Both the position numbers and the translations under genes were made by a program. DNA of 64,000 nt, taken from contig JAUPFV010000002.1 of assembly GCA_036936605.1 (NCBI GenBank), positions 196,935,273 through 196,999,272 on the forward strand, in the 5' to 3' direction. Every line of letters starts with the position of its first letter. Within the stretch, counting starts at the first letter, position 1. The DNA comes from Limnanthes douglasii subsp. nivea (lineage: Eukaryota > Streptophyta > Magnoliopsida > Brassicales > Limnanthaceae). Below, piece by piece: positions 58,101 through 64,000 of this stretch. The notes beneath the pieces are model-generated. The model did no database searches. It was not told where the DNA came from and worked only from the letters and a program-made list of their open reading frames with translations.

Positions 58101-60824
58101 CTAGTTCTGCGGATACGAGTCTATCCAACAATTATCGCCTTCAACAGCTCTTTTCCATCTATTTTTAAAAGCCTCAAACTCTATCTTGGCCTGCTTCACC
58201 GCCTACACAAGAAATAGTTTCCGTAAATAATGTATCTGCTCAAATGATTTTGTGCTGGCCAGGCCACTCTCTACATATTATATAGTGGTGCTTACCTCAG
58301 TTCTACCAGGAGACGCTTGTGGTGGTGCATTTTTTGCTGCTTCATCTGGAATTTTAGCTTCCGTCTACAGTCGCAAAATATTTGTTTGATTACATAGTTC
58401 CATGATTTTAAAAGATTGGCACTCTTAGGTCCGTATATAAGTTCCTAACCTTATTTACTCCCGGATCGCCAAGGGTAGGAAGACCATAATGAACTATGTA
58501 TTCTGCATCAACAATCCCGATATTTTTGGTTGGATCACCCTGCCAAAGAATACTAGGCATTAAAAGGGTTCAAGAAAAGTAGAAGCTGAAAAATACGAGG
58601 TAAATATGGACAGCAGAATTTGCCTGTGCACAGTAACTGAGTTGGAAATCGACACCCCACCCGTATTTCATATCACTCTGAAAGTAATGAATAAACAACT
58701 CATAACTCTTATCGGCTGATAATATACTAGCATTTTTCTTTAAGTGTGTTTGATTAATATCATATTCTGTTCTGTGTTATGTACGGAAAGCATACCTGAA
58801 TCATATACCATGTACACTGCCAGGATGCTTTTGAGATTACAGGTGCCATCATTTCTACAAACCTGTAATGCCGACCTCTTGTATTAATCTTAGTGATGGA
58901 AATATTTACAAGGGTACATGAAATGTCGAAGTGAAGGCTAAAAGTCTCGGATTGTTTTACCCAGAGCAAGGAGGACCTATGCTGCTTCCGTTGCAATTCA
59001 TCTTTCCAGTTGACTCGAAGGTTCTCCTATGTAACCAAGATGCCACAAACCACAAAATGAATTCGAGTCAAGAGAAGAATTTTTTTATGAATAGGCAAAA
59101 TCAAGTGCAAAGGGATATATATGAGTATTACGACGAACCAGTGTACTCTTGATGTACTATTTCGTGCTGTAATCTTGTGATGCACCTCGGACTTATTGGG
59201 ATCGAGTGCAGGCTGTGATATTTCAAGCCCTTCTTCCTTGATAATCGAAATATATCTGCATTTGCGGTAAGTATAAAGGGGAAGATAAATCTTTAAATTA
59301 CAACACGTGACCGATCAGAAATGGATACAGAATCTTACCTTATGGGATCAAAATTTTCAACTCCAATATCTTCATCCCACAGAAAGATATAGGAATACAC
59401 TGAAACAATATCAGGGTGTAGGAAACGTTTTGCAAACCACCTGAATCGTAAAAAAATATGTTTACAAAACCAATTTACTGATGGTAAGCCATACGAACTA
59501 ACAACCCTTACCATTTAGTTTGTCCGATAGCAGACACGTGAATTATGCGTTCACTCCACTCGTACACACTCCAATCATTTACAATGCCATCATAGTGAAA
59601 AAGCATCACGACGAAATCAGTTGACGGAAACTGCAAGATGGAATGAAAAAGAAATTATGGTGATATCTTATTATAGTACAAAACTTTTGAGTTTTTTTAC
59701 CTTCATGACAATTTCGTTCACGCTTTCTTTTTGCTTAATTCCAACTGCCATTGCTAGTAAGCTCATGGGCTTTGGATTCTAAAGGTAGCGAAGAAAATAC
59801 AAAATCAAAGCAAAATCAAGGAAAAAACAAAAGAAATATACAAATACATATATAGAGTAAAATTTTGTACCGTGTTTCGTTGAGGATCCCATAATTGTCG
59901 CATTTCTAGGTCGGATGTATGAGAGACAAAGCCTTTAGGTAGTGACTTGCTTCCGGGAGGCCTGCACTGGACCTAGAGTACACATAACAGCCTTAAATAC
60001 AAAGAATAGATCTGATTACTGTAGATCAAAACAGGAAAGACTTATTTCTAATTACAAACCTCACAAGCTTTTAGTTTTGCAGTTTGCAAATGAACTGATC
60101 CCCATCCTATAAGATTCTGCGCACCGAAGACAAATTTACTAAACATGAATGAAACACAGATATATATCCGAAAGGACTCCCTTTTATCATAGAATGAAAA
60201 CCATACCTCTTTATATTCTGCGGTAATAAACATATCCACTATGAAGAAACCTGCGGCCAGTAATAACATTGTAGGGAGTAGAGTGCCAAGAAACACATTC
60301 TTTCCATTTTGGTTCATTCCCTGAGACATCCAAGAGCGAAAAGTGAATACAGTTTCTTGTTATTACACAAGTCAGCTCTGCATTAACTTCTAAAGAATGG
60401 CTAGTTGGCTACTACCCTAACATGTTCTATTGAAATTTCCTAGCTTGAAGCATTGACGTCTGTTTAATTTATTAATTTTGAAACAATGTTAATAGCATTA
60501 AATCGATGACGAAGTTAGGTAACATAAAAAAATCATCTAGAAAAGAAGAAAAAAACTTCTTCTTTAACGAATATAAAACAAAAACTAACGAATCACACAG
60601 CTCAAATTATTCACCCACAAACACTAAGATGAGGGAAGGACATAGAATCACATCAGTAACTTCACCAAATTAACATTAACCCTACAAAACCAAAAACCAA
60701 AACCAGACACCAAAACCAGACACAAGAAAAGCACACATATTTATATACGAGAAACAAAATTAAAACAAAAAAGAAAGAAAAGAGGTTAGAGAGAGATTGA
60801 AACCTTCATTTTGCTGTTTCCCAT
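58101..60824 (-). CDS. DUF707 family protein (copy 1 of a tandem pair)
   Basis: Fourteen exons join in frame on the minus strand: 60824-60804, 60320-60207, 60116-60060, 59972-59871, 59778-59701, 59630-59512, 59440-59339, 59255-59139, 59026-58961, 58862-58796, 58677-58624, 58539-58450, 58364-58296 and 58202-58101 (385 aa). A short N-terminus is followed by one membrane span (about residues 17-38, FLGTLLPTMLLLAAGFFIVDMF), a type II topology typical of Golgi proteins. The conserved body has LPKGFVSHTSDLEMRQLW, FVVMLFHYDGIVNDW, AKRFLHPDIVSVYSYIFLWD, EDIGVENFDPIRYI, LEISQPALDPNKSEVHHKIT, GPPCSGFVEMMAPV, DMKYGWGVDFQLSYCAQ and DAEYIVHYGLPTLG. This is the plant DUF707 family (Pfam PF05212), often mislabelled 'lysine-ketoglutarate reductase trans-splicing related'. 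The WDED motif and overall look suggest a glycosyltransferase-like fold, but function is unproven. The intron after CAQ has a GC donor. Confidence 0.9.
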
Positions 60825-61467
60825 GAAACAACAGTAACAGGAACTGGTATGTGAATGAAGTCATCGAAGCACGAGAAATAGAAGAAGAGAAAGGGAACAT
60901 AGAGCAACAATGGTACGTTGCTTAGGACGCTAAAAGGGGAATACATGACTCACAAGGAGGGTCAATCATTTTCTTTCTTTTTCTATGCTTGCATATGTTA
61001 AAAGAGAAAAAAAGTATTCTTGAAATTGAAACCATCAATAGTGAACGTGCCATTGCTTGCTTGGTGGCGTGAGTTACTGACTTATGTCTCCAAATAAAAT
61101 GAAAATTGTGATTGAAGTGAAGTAAGCTGTCCAACAATTTAATCTAGAAGATGAACAAGAAAAAATCCAGATTGTCCGGTTTCATAAAACTAGGATCTGA
61201 CCCGAATTATACCTCGAATCTGATAAGTTTGCGGAATCACAAAAAATCTATGCTTTACTCGATTATAAACTCAAACAACATATTTGTCAGGACCTGACTT
61301 CCGTATATACATTTATAAGCAAAATGCTATAACACTCTTTGTATTGATTTGAAAAGAATATCTATTTGATTACAATGGATTTATGTGATTATGCCTGTAA
61401 GTATACATGTATACATTATCTATCAGTTTGTTTCCGCTAGCTTGGTTTGGTTTTATCTTGCACAAAG
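60825..61467 (-). promoter_or_regulatory. Spacer between the tandem DUF707 genes
   Basis: This ~640-bp spacer must contain the promoter and 5' leader of copy 1 and the 3' UTR of copy 2. It is AT-rich, and the part next to the ATG is purine/pyrimidine-biased. No further gene is seen; the short minus-strand frame at 61137-60922 is not supported by any domain. Confidence 0.45.
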
Positions 61468-63965
61468 TCACAAGCTTTTGTGGTTGTTGGGTTGATACGG
61501 ATCGATCCAACACTCATCTTTCTTCACAGCTCTTCGCCATCTACTTTTAAAAGCCTCCAGCTCGATAAAAGATTGTTTCACCGCCTACATAAAATTGGTT
61601 TTCGTAAATTGTAAATCTACGGAATGGCTTTTAAGTGACATTGAACCCGCCACAACTACAATTAATGTTGCTTGCTTATCATTTGATATTGAGTGAACTT
61701 TTTTTGGTCAATGACAAGATAGAGAAGTTTTAACACCAAGCTACTCTAGTGCTTACCTCAGCTCTACCTGGAGACTCTTCATGCTTTGATACCTACAATA
61801 CCAAAGATAGTTAAACAAGCCATGTGGTCAGGTGACCTATACAAAGGAAGTGTTATTTAAAGAATAGATACCAATTGTTGTGTAGGCAGGCTTGTTTTGT
61901 TTGCAGCTTGATAAGGAATTTCAGCCTCCTTCTGCATTCATGAAAACAAGTATTTTTATTAACAGACACAAATCGAAATCGAACAATCTGGTTGTAACTG
62001 ATTGGTCTTGTTTAGTTTGCAATATAAAGTTTATAACCTTGTTTGCCTCCAAACCTCCAAGGGTGGGAAGATTATAATGAACTATGTACTCAGAATCAAC
62101 AACTCCCATATTTTTGGTTCGATCGCCCTGTCAAAAAAACTTATAATTAAAAAATTTCAAGAAACGAAGAAGAGTAGATAACGATCATAGGAAAGAAAAA
62201 TTGCCTGTGCACAGTAACCAAGCTGGAAATCTACGCCCCATCCGTACTTCATATCACTCTTGAGAAAAAAATTTAATCAATAAACATGAGAGAACATATC
62301 CTTCGATGCCATTACTTTTGCGTAGTCGGTCCGGTAATGTTTTTAGTAAAGACGCGTACCTGAATCATATACCATGCACACCGCCACGATGCCATCGAGA
62401 ATACAGGTGCCATCACTTCTACAAACCTGTAATTCACATCACTATCTTTAATTTTATTTCTTTTCTACAAACATATCTAAAATAAGCGAAGCCGATATTC
62501 CCAGTTTCTTTTACCCAGCGCAAGGAGGACCTGTGCTGTTTTCATTGCAGCTCTTCCGTCCTATCCTCTTTAAGATTCTCCTATTTATAAAATTATAATC
62601 GATAACTTAAGTTTCACAATCTTTGTGCTTATTCTTATACTTGTTAAACTTATATAAATGAGGAACCTGTGTACTCTTGCTGTGCTGATCCGTGCTGTGA
62701 TCCTGTGGTGTATGCTGGACTTCTTGGGATCAAGCGCAGGCTGTGATATTTCAAGCCCTTCTTCTTTAATGATCGAAACATATCTACACATCAAGTTGAC
62801 AAACCATAAGACTAATTATTCATTGACCAACTAATCAGATTGCAACAAAACTTGAACATGTTGGTACCTTCTGGCATCAAAATGGTCAACTCCAAGATCT
62901 TCATCCCAAAGGAAGATGTACGAATACACCGAAACAATATCCGGATGCAGAAAACGCTTCGCAAACCACCTAATTTGCGGTTAAATATTATAAGATGCTA
63001 CGTTACTAATACTATAGAATCGTATATCAGCTAGGTAGTTACCATTTAGTTTGACCAATAGCAGACACGTGAACTGCACGTTCGCTCCACTCATATTCAC
63101 TCCAATCATTTACCATACCATCATAGTGAAAAAGCATCACAACAAAAAGATTTGATGGAAACTGAGACGTTAAAGTGAAAAGGGATGTTAACGTATATAT
63201 CTTCGATTTTAAGTAAAAAATGAGTGATCTAACAGAATAATGGAGTTATGAGTTCTTACCTTCATGATAATTTTGTTCACATTTTCTTTTTGCTTGATTC
63301 CAACAGCCATTGCTAATAAGCTCATGGGTTTTGGTTTCTAAAAGCAGCACCAAATCAAATTCAAGCGATTTACAAAATTATAAAGAAAAACACCAAGCCT
63401 AAGCTAAAAAACGGGTTGTAAAGTTTCATACCATCTTACTTTGAGGAGCCCATAATGGTCGCATTTCTAAGTCAGACGTGGGAGAAACAATGCCTTTAGG
63501 TAGTGTCTCACTTCCAGGAGGTCTACACTGGACCTAAGTATGCATTACACCATAAGTCTAGGCTTATTATTGTCAAGAAGACAGAAAAACACTTGTCCTT
63601 ATGTACGAACCTCACATGTTCTGGGTTTTGTTCTTTCAATACGAACAGTTGATCTCCAACCTACAATCCTCTGCCAATTGAGGAGTTCCATTCGAATTTA
63701 GAACATCATTTCAAGAAATATGTTAAATATGGAGTAAAAATCTAACTTGAATTGGTTATCACATTATGTATTAGCATGAATAACATGTAAAGATCGCTTC
63801 TACCAGAAAACAAAAAAGCGACTTAAAGCACACAAGTCATACCTCCTTATAGTCTGAAGTTATAAAAGCATTCCCTATCAGGAAAACTGCAGCGAGTAGA
63901 ATCACCACAGGGAGTAGCCGGCATAGAAACATAATTTTTCTTTTTTGGTTCATTTTCCGGTACAT
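61468..63965 (-). CDS. DUF707 family protein (copy 2 of a tandem pair, 5' end at or beyond the window edge)
   Basis: Fourteen exons are visible: 63965-63843, 63670-63611, 63533-63432, 63337-63260, 63161-63043, 62969-62868, 62783-62667, 62580-62515, 62426-62360, 62258-62205, 62127-62038, 61931-61872, 61792-61757 and 61584-61468 (396 codons, stop TGA). The protein parallels copy 1 from the membrane span (LLPVVILLAAVFLIGNAF) through LPKGIVSPTSDLEMRPLW, FHYDGMVNDWSEYEWSERAV, FLWDEDLGVDHF, PPCAGFVEVMAPVFSMASWRC, DMKYGWGVDFQLGYCAQ and DSEYIVHYNLPTLG. Differences: the C-terminal linker is split into two exons instead of one, and the tail is longer (QPNNHKSL). If exon order follows copy 1, a tiny first exon lies beyond 64000. 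Otherwise translation could start at the Met that opens the first visible exon. The same GC donor follows CAQ. Confidence 0.88.
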
Positions 63966-64000
63966 CTGAGAGCAATAGTAAAAACAAGAATATAATACAC

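Overview
This is nuclear DNA of a flowering plant, most likely a eudicot. It is AT-rich, the genes are split by short GT-AG (and two GC-AG) introns, and the genes encode chloroplast and Golgi-type plant proteins. Most of the rest is LTR retrotransposons and Mutator-like DNA transposons. I cannot name the species.

Layout. 1-4771: 3' part of a Tat-clade Ty3/gypsy element (+ orientation) with an antisense gene between pol and the 3' LTR. 4772-10633: decayed Ty1/copia sequence, then a deleted copia element with both LTRs. 10634-12619: repeats and a MITE-like palindrome. 12620-20993: a compact gene island of (i) a TROL/STR4A-like inactive-rhodanese thylakoid protein ending in a ferredoxin-NADP reductase docking motif, (ii) a TlyA-type S4/FtsJ RNA methyltransferase on the minus strand, convergent with (i), and (iii) a plastid alpha/beta-hydrolase-like protein divergent from (ii). 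21748-~22415: a miniature LTR element (TRIM). 22416-25670: copia remnants in both orientations. 25671-36571: a complete Tat element in minus orientation (LTRs, TSD ACGTT) nested inside a copia element that resumes at 36577, with a GC-rich TIR element nested further in. 38047-41030: LTR-like and gag remnants. 42111-51885: a 9.8-kb Mutator-like element (9-bp TSD TAGTTTTTA) with a decayed transposase, two small ORFs and an ULP1/C48 peptidase-like gene. 51961-57719: a second element with related termini, made of a ~51-bp minisatellite interrupted by a young copia element (52730-57368, TSD GAGAA). 58101-63965: two tandem minus-strand DUF707 genes.

How it fits together. The rhodanese-like and hydrolase-like genes (and perhaps the methyltransferase) make organelle proteins, and the order rhodanese/TlyA-like recalls an adjacent pair in Arabidopsis. 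The DUF707 pair is a local duplication. The most unusual feature is the Mutator-like element: its non-coding segments, including a transposase intron, are packed with a short CGCGA motif (ACGCGATT / ACGCGAGTT / ACGCGAGAT) that is rare elsewhere in the window. Together with a DUF1985/ULP-like gene on the same element, this resembles the sequence-specific anti-silencing systems of VANDAL elements, with a different motif.
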